From an uncultured Rikenellaceae bacterium (GTDB lineage Bacteria; Bacteroidota; Bacteroidia; Bacteroidales; Rikenellaceae): DNA of 53,301 nucleotides. Shown here one piece after another: positions 42,625 through 51,025 of this stretch. Every line of letters begins with the position of its first letter. Position 1 is the first letter of the stretch. The translations under genes were made by a program, and so were the position numbers. The stretch lies in the NCBI GenBank assembly GCA_944326945.1, contig CALVFY010000019.1, forward strand, positions 1 through 53,301, in the 5' to 3' direction. The notes below the pieces were generated by a model. That model was not told where the DNA came from. It did not search any database and worked only from the letters and a program-made list of their open reading frames with translations.

Positions 42625-44841
42625 ATGATTATGACCGATTGGAGACAGATCTTGAGTGGACTGACGCTGGCAGCGGGACTGTTCGGTATGGTTCGGACGG
42701 CGGCCCATCCGGCTTTTGATTATAAGACGCTTTCGGAGAAATTCGTGCCGAAAACGGTGGCCGGAGTACGCTCTATGGCCGACGGAGAACACTATACGGC
42801 GATGAAAGAGGGGCGGATCGTACGCTATCGTTATCGGGACGGCGGTCAGGACGGGGTGATTTTCGATGCCAGGGGATCGGAATTGCCCGACGGTCAGTTT
42901 TCGGGTTACGTATTCAGTTCCGACGAACGGAAAATATTGTTGATTACGAAAATAGAGCCGATCTATCGTCGGTCCTACACGGCCGACTACTGGATTTACG
43001 ATCGGGACTCGGAGACATTACGTCGTCTTTCCGAGGCGGGACGAGAACAGGTGGCATGTTTTTCGCCGGACGGACGGCGGGTGGCTTTCGTCAGGGAGAA
43101 CAATCTCTATGTGGTGGATCTGGCCGATTTTTCGCTGAAACAGATCACCTCCGACGGTCGGTTTAATCATATTATCAATGGTATACCCGATTGGGTGTAT
43201 GAAGAGGAGTTTGCCTTTTCGCGGGCCTTCGAATGGTCGCCAGACGGGCGGAAGATCGCTTTTTTGCGTTTCGACGAGAGTCGGGTGCGGGAATTTTCTT
43301 TTATGCGTTTTCAGGGACGGCTCTATCCGGAACCCTATACTTATAAATATCCCAAAGCCGGAGAACGTAATTCTGAGGTGGAGTTGCGTTTGTACGATCT
43401 GGAATCGGGCATCGAGAGTCGCGTAGACACGGGAAGTGAAACCGACCAGTATCTGCCCCGGATCGGATGGACTCCGGGAGGTGATCTTTGGTTCTATCGG
43501 GTCAATCGTCGGCAGAACCGGTTCGAATTGATGCTGGCCGGGCGGGATGGGCTGACTCCCGCCGCGAATATTCCCGTCGCCGCCCGGGCGATCTATACGG
43601 AGTATTCCGATCGATATGTGGAACGTGTGGACGATCAGACCGTTACCTTTTTGCCCGATTCACGGCGTTTTCTGGTGCGCAGCGAACGGGACGGATTCAT
43701 GCATCTCTATTTGTGCGATATGCAGGGCAGTGAGCCACAACCGGTTACATCCGGACCTTGGGAGGTGACGTCGGTTGTGGGTGTGGAGGACGACAAGGTC
43801 TATTATCTCTCCACGGAGGAGTCGCCCCTGCGTCGCAATCTCTATGTAATAGGTATCGACGGACGGGGTAAACATCGGCTGACAGGTGTTTCGGGTAAAA
43901 ATATGGCCGCCGAGCAGGGTACCTATCGGATTGCACCCTCGCGAGGTTTCCGCTATTTTTTGAGCTATTTTTCCAATGCCTCTACGCCCAATGTGGTGCG
44001 ACTCCACACATCGGACGGACGTGTGGTGCGTGTGCTCGAGGAGAATGAGTCGTTGCGTGACACGCTTCGTTGTCTGCAGGTGCCTGTGAAAGAGTTCTTT
44101 ACGTTTCGTACATCGGAAGGCGTGGAACTGAACGGTTATCGGCTGGTCCCGCAGGGATTCGACGGGAGCGGAGCGGTGAAGTATCCCGTATTGATGAGTC
44201 AGTACAGCGGACCCGGTTCCCAACAGGTGGCCGACAGTTGGAGTATGGACTGGACGGATGTGTTGGTGCAGTCGGGCTATGTGGTGGTCTGCGTCGATGG
44301 TCGGGGAACCGGTTTCCGGGGAGAGGCCTTTAAAAAATGTACGTATGGTAATCTGGGACGGATCGAAACGCTGGACCAGATTGAGGCGGCCCGGTGGGTG
44401 GCAGCTCAGTCGTGGGCCGATCCGAAAAGGATCGGAATCTACGGTTGGAGCTACGGCGGTTTCATGGCCTTGAACTGTATTCTGAAGGGTAACGATCTTT
44501 ATAAAATGGCCGTGGCTGTTGCTCCGGTCACCTCCTGGCGTTTCTACGATACGATCTATACGGAGATATACAACGGTTTGCCACAGGAGAATGCCGCAGG
44601 ATACGACGATAATTCGCCGATTCACTATGCAGACAGTCTGCGAGGCAGGTTGTTGCTGGTACATGGTACGGGGGATGACAATGTCCATGTGCAGAACAGT
44701 TATGAAATGGCTTCGGCGCTGGTGAAGGCGGGCAAGATGTTCGACATGATGATCTATCCCGATGACAATCACGGTATGCGTCCCACCGGACATCATCATG
44801 TCCTGGAGAAATTGATCGAATATACGAAGACACATTTGTAA
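42625..44841 (+). CDS. Dipeptidyl peptidase IV family serine peptidase (S9)
   Basis: A 738-residue peptidase with an N-terminal hydrophobic export segment (about 8-26), a beta-propeller of about 470 residues, and an alpha/beta hydrolase domain. Catalytic residues are Ser609 in GIYGWSYGGFMAL, Asp684 in HGTGDDNVH and His716 in PDDNHGMR. The Glu pair that binds the substrate N-terminus is at 193-194 (WVYEEEF). It should release dipeptides after proline (or alanine) in the periplasm or at the cell surface. It starts seven bases after nadC but is functionally unrelated. The start could also be the Met at codon 3. Confidence 0.93.
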   Translation: MIMTDWRQILSGLTLAAGLFGMVRTAAHPAFDYKTLSEKFVPKTVAGVRSMADGEHYTAMKEGRIVRYRYRDGGQDGVIFDARGSELPDGQFSGYVFSSDERKILLITKIEPIYRRSYTADYWIYDRDSETLRRLSEAGREQVACFSPDGRRVAFVRENNLYVVDLADFSLKQITSDGRFNHIINGIPDWVYEEEFAFSRAFEWSPDGRKIAFLRFDESRVREFSFMRFQGRLYPEPYTYKYPKAGERNSEVELRLYDLESGIESRVDTGSETDQYLPRIGWTPGGDLWFYRVNRRQNRFELMLAGRDGLTPAANIPVAARAIYTEYSDRYVERVDDQTVTFLPDSRRFLVRSERDGFMHLYLCDMQGSEPQPVTSGPWEVTSVVGVEDDKVYYLSTEESPLRRNLYVIGIDGRGKHRLTGVSGKNMAAEQGTYRIAPSRGFRYFLSYFSNASTPNVVRLHTSDGRVVRVLEENESLRDTLRCLQVPVKEFFTFRTSEGVELNGYRLVPQGFDGSGAVKYPVLMSQYSGPGSQQVADSWSMDWTDVLVQSGYVVVCVDGRGTGFRGEAFKKCTYGNLGRIETLDQIEAARWVAAQSWADPKRIGIYGWSYGGFMALNCILKGNDLYKMAVAVAPVTSWRFYDTIYTEIYNGLPQENAAGYDDNSPIHYADSLRGRLLLVHGTGDDNVHVQNSYEMASALVKAGKMFDMMIYPDDNHGMRPTGHHHVLEKLIEYTKTHL

Positions 44842-44901
44842 GAATATGATAATATAGAGGGAAATCGGGGTGTGAATGGGAGGTAGTGGAAACCCGGTTT
44901 G

Positions 44902-46143
44902 ATGATTGAAACGATGCGTAGATACGAACGATATATATTCATTGTCGTCTTGGTGTGTGGAATCGGTTGGTGTTCAGTCCTGCGGGCGGAACGTCGTCCG
45001 GATTCCTTGCGCCGTCCGTCGTATTTGGCTGTCAACGGAACTGCCGGTACGGTGTTCGTGACCAATGAGTTCGTGCAGGGAGATCGTCGTATTCCATTCT
45101 ATGGAGCCGGGTCGATCAAATATGCTCTTTGTCCGGTGGGTGACCATTGGGAGGATATCGCCTATGGAATGCCCTATTATGGAATGGGTGTTTATACGGC
45201 GGCATTCGGCAGGGATGATGACTTGGGGCGTCCTTTTTCATTGTATCTGTTTCAGGGAGCAACCCTTTCCCAGCTCTCCCGACGTGTGGGATTGAATTAT
45301 GAATGGAATCTGGGGGTATCGTCTCATTGGAAATATTATGATCCGTTTGACAATCCGGACAATGTGGCCCTCGGTTCTGCGATTAATGCCCATGTCGGGG
45401 TGAATCTCTATTTGAAATTCTACCTTTCGCGCAGGATTGACCTTCATTTCGGAGCCGGACTCACCCATTTCTCCAACGGGTCGACCCGCCAACCCAATCA
45501 TGGAATGAATATGGGCGGACTTTTCCTGGAAATGGCCTATAATTTCAATCGCGACAGGGTGATCAGAGATTTTAATCCGTTGGCCCTTCCACCCCGTTTC
45601 GAGCGACGGATCGACCACGATTTTCTGGTCAATATCTCCATGCGTCAGATCGATATCGATACAACCGGTACCGGACTTCCTTCGGGGTATGTGAATCAGA
45701 AGTTCAATATCTTCGGATTCAGTTATGCTGCCTTGTACGTGCCTGGATATAAATACAAATATGGACTGTCGGTAGATCTGCTTTATGATGAGAGTTCGGG
45801 TGCACGTATGTGGCGGGAGTTGAATCCGGCCGACGGCAACTATTATGACCGGGTGAAATTGGCTCCTTTCGGACGACGACTTTCGCTGGGTATCTCCGCT
45901 AAAGGCGAGATGGTGTTGCCCCATTATTCTATTTTCGCCAATCTAGGCTACAATGTCATTCATGGCAACAAGCGCGACTTCCGGCTATATCAGGTGTTGG
46001 GCGTTAAGATCTATTTACAGGAGAATCTGTTCGGAACATTCGGTATTCGGGCGACTCATTTCAGTCAGGCTCAATATTTGTATTGGAGTTTGGGTTATAC
46101 GCTTAAGGGTCGGAAATTGGCCGATCGTTCCCGACATCGATAG
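44902..46143 (+). CDS. Outer-membrane barrel, PagL-like lipid A deacylase candidate
   Basis: A 413-residue protein with a signal peptide (MRRYERYIFIVVLVCGIGWCSVLRA) and an antiparallel beta-barrel pattern. The segment GLTHFSNGSTRQPNHGMNMG has the HxSN motif of PagL-type acyloxyacyl hydrolases, where His and Ser are catalytic, and a Glu follows in LFLEMAYNF, 21 residues after the His. A second HFSQAQYLYWSLGY near the end resembles the barrel closing strand. The 21-residue spacing is longer than in PagL, so lipid A deacylation is only a hypothesis. The start may be 44902 or the Met at 44914. It lies 60 bases after the peptidase gene and ends at a bidirectional terminator. Confidence 0.6.
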   Translation: MIETMRRYERYIFIVVLVCGIGWCSVLRAERRPDSLRRPSYLAVNGTAGTVFVTNEFVQGDRRIPFYGAGSIKYALCPVGDHWEDIAYGMPYYGMGVYTAAFGRDDDLGRPFSLYLFQGATLSQLSRRVGLNYEWNLGVSSHWKYYDPFDNPDNVALGSAINAHVGVNLYLKFYLSRRIDLHFGAGLTHFSNGSTRQPNHGMNMGGLFLEMAYNFNRDRVIRDFNPLALPPRFERRIDHDFLVNISMRQIDIDTTGTGLPSGYVNQKFNIFGFSYAALYVPGYKYKYGLSVDLLYDESSGARMWRELNPADGNYYDRVKLAPFGRRLSLGISAKGEMVLPHYSIFANLGYNVIHGNKRDFRLYQVLGVKIYLQENLFGTFGIRATHFSQAQYLYWSLGYTLKGRKLADRSRHR

Positions 46144-46173
46144 AGTTTTGGCTTTTTGTCCCTGTGCAGATAA

Positions 46174-46206
46174 AAAATCGCCGGAAAATCTATTTCCGGC
46201 GATTTT
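46174..46206. terminator. Bidirectional terminator between barrel gene and sod
   Basis: A perfect 14-bp stem (46174-46187 with 46193-46206), a 5-base loop and A/T runs on both sides separate two converging genes. Confidence 0.88.
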
Positions 46207-46222
46207 CTTTATGAAGGGTAGC

Positions 46223-46807
46223 TCATTGCTCTTCGAAGCGTTTTTCCACCACTTTCCAGTCTACCCGATCCCATAGGGCTTGAAGAAAATCGGGCCGACG
46301 ATTGCGGTAGTCGATGTAATAGGCGTGTTCCCATACGTCGATGTTGAGCAGCGGTTTGAGACCCCGAGTCATCGGATTCCCCGCATTGGATTCGGCCACT
46401 ATCGACAGTTTTCCGTTTTTGTCTTTCACCAGCCAGGCCCAGCCCGAACCGAATTGTCCTGCGGCGGTTTTGGTCATGGTCTCTTTCATTGCATCGAAAG
46501 AACCGAAATCACGATTGATTGCTTCGGCCAGGGCTCCAGTTGGCACTGATTTTGGATCGGGAGAGAGAGAAAGGAAGAAGAACGTATGGTTCCAGGTTTG
46601 TGCCGCATTATTGAAGATGGCTCCGTCGGCGCCGAGAACGATCTTTTCCAGCGAAGCGTCTTGCCAAGGGGTTCCCACGATCAGGCGGTTGAGGTTGTCG
46701 ACATAGGCCTTATGGTGTTTGCCATAATGGTAGAGCATGGTCTCTTCGCTGATCTGGGGTGCCAGTGCATCCAGTGCATAGGGAAGTTTTGGTAATTCGT
46801 GTGTCAT
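46223..46807 (-). CDS. Superoxide dismutase [Fe/Mn]
   Basis: The enzyme dismutates superoxide. Metal ligands lie in LYHYGKHHKAYVDNLN (His), the TWNHTFFFLSLSP block (His), and DVWEHAYYIDYRNRR (Asp and His). GQFGSGWAWLVKD is the usual core. The protein has 194 residues with ATG at 46807; the longer frame to 46843 adds a hydrophobic segment that is probably not translated. Iron is usual in Bacteroidota, some enzymes being cambialistic; the metal cannot be decided here. The minus-strand -7 candidate at 46891-46898 lies about 85 bases upstream. The rubrerythrin gene is divergent, so two oxygen-defence genes share one control region. Confidence 0.95.
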   Translation of the reverse strand: MTHELPKLPYALDALAPQISEETMLYHYGKHHKAYVDNLNRLIVGTPWQDASLEKIVLGADGAIFNNAAQTWNHTFFFLSLSPDPKSVPTGALAEAINRDFGSFDAMKETMTKTAAGQFGSGWAWLVKDKNGKLSIVAESNAGNPMTRGLKPLLNIDVWEHAYYIDYRNRRPDFLQALWDRVDWKVVEKRFEEQ

Positions 46808-46890
46808 GGTTATTAGATTTAAAATGAGTAATAGAGTTGTCATGGCAGATAAGTTTTATGGAAATGAGTGACAAATATTATACCACCTAT

Positions 46891-46898
46891 CAAATATA
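46891..46898 (-). promoter_or_regulatory. Candidate -7 element of the superoxide dismutase gene
   Basis: CAAATATA on the plus strand reads TATATTTG on the minus strand. It lies only ten bases before the rubrerythrin ATG on the opposite strand. No -33 partner was found. Confidence 0.35.
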
Positions 46899-46907
46899 CT
46901 AAAAACT

Positions 46908-47492
46908 ATGGGAATAAAGAGTTTAAAAGGAACGGAAACGGAAAAGAATCTGATGAAAGCCTTTTCGGGAGAGTCTCAGGCTAGAAACCGGTACACATTT
47001 TTTGCTTCAGTGGCCCGTAAAGAGGGTTACGAACAGATTGCCCAGATTTTCGAGGAGACGGCGGCCAATGAGAAAGAGCATGCCGAAGTGTTTTTCAAGT
47101 TTCTCGAGGGAGGGATGCTTGAGTTTACGGGAAGTTATCCGGCCGGAGTGATTTCCAACACACTCGATAATCTGGCGGCTGCGGCTCAGGGTGAATATGA
47201 GGAGTGGGATCAACTCTATCCGGAATTTGCCCGTGTGGCCGAACAGGAGGGGTTTAAGGAGGTGGCCCGGGCATTTCGGATGATTGCTTCGGTCGAACAG
47301 GCCCACGAAAAGCGTTATCGTGAATTTTATGGAAGAGTTGCTTCCGGACGGGTATTCAGTTCGGAAGAGCCGCAGGAGTGGATCTGTCGCAAATGCGGCT
47401 ATCGGGCTAAGGGAAGACAGGCTCCCGGAAAGTGCCCCATTTGCGGACATCCCCAGGCATTTTTCGAGATGGCCCAGGAGACTACCTATTGA
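46908..47492 (+). CDS. Rubrerythrin
   Basis: Rubrerythrin reduces hydrogen peroxide in anaerobes. The N-terminal ferritin-like diiron domain shows FSGESQARNRYTFFASVA and FEETAANEKEHAEVFFKFLE, with the metal-binding Glu and His residues. IASVEQAHEKRYREF gives the second half. The C-terminal rubredoxin-like domain has CRKCGYRAKG and CPICGHPQAFF, two CxxC pairs for one iron. At 194 residues the length is normal. It is divergent from sod and followed by a palindromic terminator. Confidence 0.95.
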   Translation: MGIKSLKGTETEKNLMKAFSGESQARNRYTFFASVARKEGYEQIAQIFEETAANEKEHAEVFFKFLEGGMLEFTGSYPAGVISNTLDNLAAAAQGEYEEWDQLYPEFARVAEQEGFKEVARAFRMIASVEQAHEKRYREFYGRVASGRVFSSEEPQEWICRKCGYRAKGRQAPGKCPICGHPQAFFEMAQETTY

Positions 47493-47493
47493 T

Positions 47494-47523
47494 AAAAAAG
47501 CACCGGAATTCCGGTGCTTTTTT
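47494..47523. terminator. Bidirectional terminator after rubrerythrin
   Basis: A 30-base perfect palindrome (stem GCACCGG / CCGGTGC flanked by A6 and T6) separates the converging rubrerythrin and PepSY-like genes. Confidence 0.9.
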
Positions 47524-47540
47524 ATTGGTTGAAACGTGGG

Positions 47541-47981
47541 TTAGTCGTCGATGTCGATCAGATTGAATTTCATGTCGAATGTCAGTTCCAACCGGTTGGT
47601 GAGTTTGACTTCGTAATCGTGTTTGTCCCGATCTATTTTTACTACCGAAGTGTCGGGGTAATTCTGAGAGATGTGGTTTTTGATCTGGACGGGGATGATT
47701 GCTACAGGTACTGTGGAATATTTGCAATCTACCTCTTTCCATTCGCCGTCTTTTGTGAATTCCACTTTCGAACTGTTGGTGAAGACCACTTCGTAGGTGA
47801 CTTCCATGAAATCGCGTTCCTGTTTGGCATAGGCGACTTTTTCTTTCGGAAAATGTTGTTTGATGAATTGTTGTGCCTTTTGCGGCAGTTGGTTCACGTT
47901 GATCGGGCGGTCGTTGTCGGCTTTTGCGGTGAAGGTTCCCAGAGTCAGTACGGCCAGAGCGAGAATCATTAACTTTTTCAT
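47541..47981 (-). CDS. Secreted PepSY-like protein (DUF2874 type)
   Basis: A 146-residue periplasmic protein with signal peptide MKKLMILALAVLTLGTFTAKA. Two tandem halves of PepSY-like beta-alpha units follow, with VNQLPQKAQQFIKQHFP, YEVVFTNSSKVEFTKDGEW, the repeat YEVKLTNRLELTFDMKFN and the end LIDIDD. Such small proteins occur widely in Bacteroidota as beta-lactamase-inhibitor-like PepSY domains of unknown role. It lies just downstream of a histidine kinase/response regulator pair on the same strand (about 120 bases), so it may be a target or a modulator of that sensor. Confidence 0.8.
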   Translation of the reverse strand: MKKLMILALAVLTLGTFTAKADNDRPINVNQLPQKAQQFIKQHFPKEKVAYAKQERDFMEVTYEVVFTNSSKVEFTKDGEWKEVDCKYSTVPVAIIPVQIKNHISQNYPDTSVVKIDRDKHDYEVKLTNRLELTFDMKFNLIDIDD

Positions 47982-48105
47982 GTTCGTTTTAGTTTTATTT
48001 GTTAGACTTTGTTTTTAATCTCTGGTACAAAGTACGGGGGCAATTTTGAAATGAATTTGAAATTTTCGCTTCTGACTCGAAAAAAATCATTTTTTATGAA
48101 ATTTT

Positions 48106-49377
48106 TTAGGGCCATGTCACGGAAAACCGATGCATGCCTGCTGAAAAATGGTATTCGATACGTAGTCCGTAATATTTGCCCACGGCCTGTACCAGCGACA
48201 GTCCCAGTCCGGTGGATCCCTCTTTTTTGTGACCCTGGTAGAACCGTTCGAAGATACGTTGTCCGTCGAGCGGCTCTTTTCCGCTGTTGGCCATCGTCCA
48301 TGTACGGTCGCGAAGTTCGATTTCGATTCGGCCACCTTCTTGTGTGTGGATATAGGCATTTTTCAACAGGTTCGAAACCAGTGTCGAGGCGAGCGACCGA
48401 TTCATCTGTACGGTGAGAGGTTCTGTTTTATTCTGAATGCACTCTATGTGGCGGTGTGCATAGATTTCGGCATAAGTTTCGGCCTGTTCACGAATCATGG
48501 CACTGATCTCCACATCGGTACTTTCGGGGAATTGTCCGTTCTCGATCTTGGTGAGCAGCAACAGGGTTTTGTTCAGGCGGACAATATCGCCCAATGTACG
48601 TTGAATTTTGAGCAATTCTCCGGTTTGGATTTCGGATGGATCGGTGTTGTCCAGCAGCCATTCGATGCGGTTGCCCAGAATGGCCAACGGAGTTTGTAGC
48701 TCGTGCGAAGCGTTGCCGATGAATTGTTTCTGCTGTTCGAACAACTCCTCCGAACGGTTGACTGCCTGTCGGGCGGCCGCATTGAGCCGACGGAATTCCG
48801 TAATGTTCGTATCGTCGGGCGGAAGTACGCTTTTCTGACCGGGAATATAGCTGTCGAGCCAGTGCAGCAGGGCGTACAGCGGACGCATATTGCGATGGAA
48901 GACCCATACGGTTACCCCCAGAATAGTCACGAGCAACGTACAGTAGAGAATGACTATCCACAGAAGAATCGAATGGATCAGATCATCTTTTTCGAAGGTG
49001 GGGGTGGCCACTTTCAATTCGTAATATTGGCCTCGGTCGTCTTGGAAAATAGTGGTCAGAATACGGGCGGGTTCGGTCTCTTCCTTCTCGGGAATATACA
49101 CTTCGGCGTCGTAATAATCTATGTGAGGGTGACTTGCCGCATAGGCTTCGTCGACCAGTGTGACCGAGTAGTTGTTGTTCGATCCATTGTTCGGGAGGGG
49201 AAGCTCCCTGCCGGCGAGGATACGTACGATAATGAGTTCCGAATAGTTGTCCAGCGCGTCATCGGTTTCGTCGTTGATTTCGTTCACCATTCTGAAATAG
49301 AACAGTACCGCCCATAAGACCAGCAAAGGCAACAGAACGAGCGACAGACGCAGTGTGATACGATAGATGAGTTTCAT
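48106..49377 (-). CDS. Sensor histidine kinase
   Basis: A membrane-bound two-component sensor of 423 residues. TM1 (8-28) and TM2 (135-158) flank a periplasmic domain of about 100 residues. The H-box is IGNASHELQTPLAILGN with the phospho-acceptor His225. The N-box is LLKNAYIHTQEGG, and the G-box STGLGLSLVQAVGKYYG. The signal is unknown. It starts 14 bases after the response regulator stop, so both come from one transcript. Confidence 0.94.
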   Translation of the reverse strand: MKLIYRITLRLSLVLLPLLVLWAVLFYFRMVNEINDETDDALDNYSELIIVRILAGRELPLPNNGSNNNYSVTLVDEAYAASHPHIDYYDAEVYIPEKEETEPARILTTIFQDDRGQYYELKVATPTFEKDDLIHSILLWIVILYCTLLVTILGVTVWVFHRNMRPLYALLHWLDSYIPGQKSVLPPDDTNITEFRRLNAAARQAVNRSEELFEQQKQFIGNASHELQTPLAILGNRIEWLLDNTDPSEIQTGELLKIQRTLGDIVRLNKTLLLLTKIENGQFPESTDVEISAMIREQAETYAEIYAHRHIECIQNKTEPLTVQMNRSLASTLVSNLLKNAYIHTQEGGRIEIELRDRTWTMANSGKEPLDGQRIFERFYQGHKKEGSTGLGLSLVQAVGKYYGLRIEYHFSAGMHRFSVTWP

Positions 49378-49391
49378 GGCGGGCTGGGGAT

Positions 49392-50081
49392 TTATGCCTC
49401 TTCGACCGGGGGAATCAGTTTATACCCGAATCCGTAGACGGCTTTGATCTCGAGCGAGGCACCTGCTTCGGTGAGTTTATGGCGCAGGTTTTTCATCTGG
49501 GCATAGACGAACTGGAAGTTGTCGGCCTGGTCGGCGTGGTCGCCCCAGACGGCTTCGGCCAATACGCTTTTATCCACCAGGTGGTTCGGACGCTGCATGA
49601 AATAGAGCAATATGTCGAACTCCTTTTTCAGGAGAGGGAGTTCCTTGCCGGCTACCGTGACACGACCGTTGTCCGGTTCGAGCGATACATTACCCAATGT
49701 CAGAGCCCGTTCGCCTCCGCTGCGTCCACGACGTAATACGCTGCGGATTCGAGCCAGTAACTCCGCCGTGTGAAAAGGTTTGGGCAGATAGTCATCTGCG
49801 CCCTGTTCCAGTCCCAGCACCTTGTCTTCGATTGAATCCCGGGCGGAGATGATAATGACGTTTTCTCGTTTGTGCAGTTCTTTCAGGCGCTCGAGCAGTT
49901 TGAGTCCATTGCCGTCGGGCAACATGATATCCAACAGAATGCAGTCGTAACTGTATCCCGATATTTTGATGTCGGCTTCGGTAAAGGTGGCCGCCGTCTC
50001 CACCACGTAGCGTTCTTGGACAAGTGCACGCTGCATGATCTCCCTCAAGGAGGGTTCGTCTTCTACGATCAGTATTTTCAT
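49392..50081 (-). CDS. OmpR-family response regulator
   Basis: The receiver domain (1-120) has the acidic pocket VEDEP, the phospho-acceptor Asp51 in CILLDIMLPDGNG, the Ser/Thr in IIISARDS and the Lys in DYLPKPFH. The C-terminal winged-helix DNA-binding domain (about 130-225) shows LLKKEFDILLYFMQRPNHLV and AVYGFGYKLIP. At 229 residues the length is normal. It is first in the operon; a TAAATTTG element on the minus strand lies at 50087-50094, immediately before the ATG, which would give an almost leaderless mRNA if used. Confidence 0.95.
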   Translation of the reverse strand: MKILIVEDEPSLREIMQRALVQERYVVETAATFTEADIKISGYSYDCILLDIMLPDGNGLKLLERLKELHKRENVIIISARDSIEDKVLGLEQGADDYLPKPFHTAELLARIRSVLRRGRSGGERALTLGNVSLEPDNGRVTVAGKELPLLKKEFDILLYFMQRPNHLVDKSVLAEAVWGDHADQADNFQFVYAQMKNLRHKLTEAGASLEIKAVYGFGYKLIPPVEEA

Positions 50082-50322
50082 ACCGACAAATTTAAGATTA
50101 GATTTTGTAATGAAATTGAAATGGGGAAAAATAATCTCTTAAACAGTGAAAAATAACCGCGTTTTCGGACGATTTTTCCCGTGTCGAGGGTGTGCCGGGA
50201 GACGATGTGCCGGAAATCACTTATAGATAGTAAGTCCTGGGCGAAAGAATAATTATCTGTTTCGCCGTTTTTCTGTGAATAGGGTCTTTTTATCCTCCTT
50301 GGAAGTTTCATTTTTTAAGAAA

Positions 50323-50347
50323 ATTCAAATTATCTCCCGATTTGAAT
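50323..50347. promoter_or_regulatory. Inverted repeat, candidate operator of the arginine operon
   Basis: ATTCAAAT (50323-50330) and ATTTGAAT (50340-50347) form a perfect 8-bp inverted repeat with a 9-base spacer, ending 22 bases before the -7 element. The half-sites contain TGAAT/ATTCA like ARG boxes, but the spacing and order differ from the known ArgR box. Confidence 0.4.
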
Positions 50348-50369
50348 ACCTACCATTGGTAAATTTTCA

Positions 50370-50377
50370 TACTTTTG
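50370..50377 (+). promoter_or_regulatory. -7 element of the arginine operon
   Basis: TACTTTTG matches TAnnTTTG and lies 42 bases before the ATG at 50420. The -33 TTTG at 19-21 bases is missing, which fits an activated or regulated promoter. Confidence 0.5.
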
Positions 50378-50419
50378 TACCCTAAACGTATATTAACAAT
50401 TTACATTTAGCTGGTTGAA

Positions 50420-51001
50420 ATGACAATCGACGATTTTGTGGTGAGGGTCGCCACCGAAGAGGACTCTTCTTTTGCACAGGCAATTTGTGACGAGATGGCC
50501 GAGTCGGCCAAAGCCCGCGGAACCGGTATCGCGAAACGTACGGCAGAGTATGTCTCCTCCAAAATGAGAGAAGGAAAGGCCGTGATCGCTTTCCACAAGG
50601 ACGGCCGATGGGCCGGATTCAGTTACATCGAGTCGTGGGGACATGGCGACTATGTGGCCAATTCGGGTCTGATTATCAATCCCCTGTTCCGTAAACTGGG
50701 GCTGGCCAAAGCCATTAAGATCCGAACTTTCTTCCTCTCTCGGAAGCGGTTCCCCGAGGCCAAACTTTTCGGTTTGACCACAGGATTGGCTGTTATGAAG
50801 ATCAATTCCGAAATCGGTTACCGTCCGGTTACCTTTTCCGAACTGACCGACGACCAGATGTTCTGGCACGGCTGCGAAAGTTGTGTGAACTATCCCATTC
50901 TTTTGAGTAAGGAGCATAAGAACTGTCTCTGTACGGCCATGCTCTTCGATCCGAAGATCGACACCGTTAAAGTGTCGAAACCGGATGATCCTAATTTGTA
51001 A
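50420..51001 (+). CDS. GNAT-family N-acyltransferase of the arginine operon
   Basis: A 193-residue GNAT-fold enzyme. The AGFSYIESWG beta-strand, the acyl-CoA loop region NPLFRKLGLAKAIK and the later FGLTTGLAVMKINSEIGYRP fit the fold. The C-terminal part is unusual in holding four cysteines (WHGCESCVNYP and NCLCTAML), which might bind a metal. It is the first gene before argG and argC, so it may acylate glutamate at the start of the arginine pathway. In Bacteroides that pathway uses succinylated intermediates, so N-succinyl- or N-acetylglutamate synthesis are both open. Not proven from sequence. Confidence 0.7.
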   Translation: MTIDDFVVRVATEEDSSFAQAICDEMAESAKARGTGIAKRTAEYVSSKMREGKAVIAFHKDGRWAGFSYIESWGHGDYVANSGLIINPLFRKLGLAKAIKIRTFFLSRKRFPEAKLFGLTTGLAVMKINSEIGYRPVTFSELTDDQMFWHGCESCVNYPILLSKEHKNCLCTAMLFDPKIDTVKVSKPDDPNL

Positions 51002-51025
51002 TTTTAACGACATTAAAACCGAAAT

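Larger units (their letters stand above)
50082..50419. other. Divergent control region between response regulator and arginine operon
   Basis: These 338 bases hold no convincing gene. On the minus strand the element TAAATTTG (50087-50094) may be the -7 of the two-component operon. On the plus strand TACTTTTG (50370-50377) matches the -7 consensus of the arginine operon, and the inverted repeat ATTCAAAT-N9-ATTTGAAT lies at 50323-50347. Between 50100 and 50320 nothing more was recognised. Confidence 0.6.

Noticed and set aside
50180..50214. Repeated GTGCCGG words
   Set aside because: Only two short copies without further structure, expected by chance.
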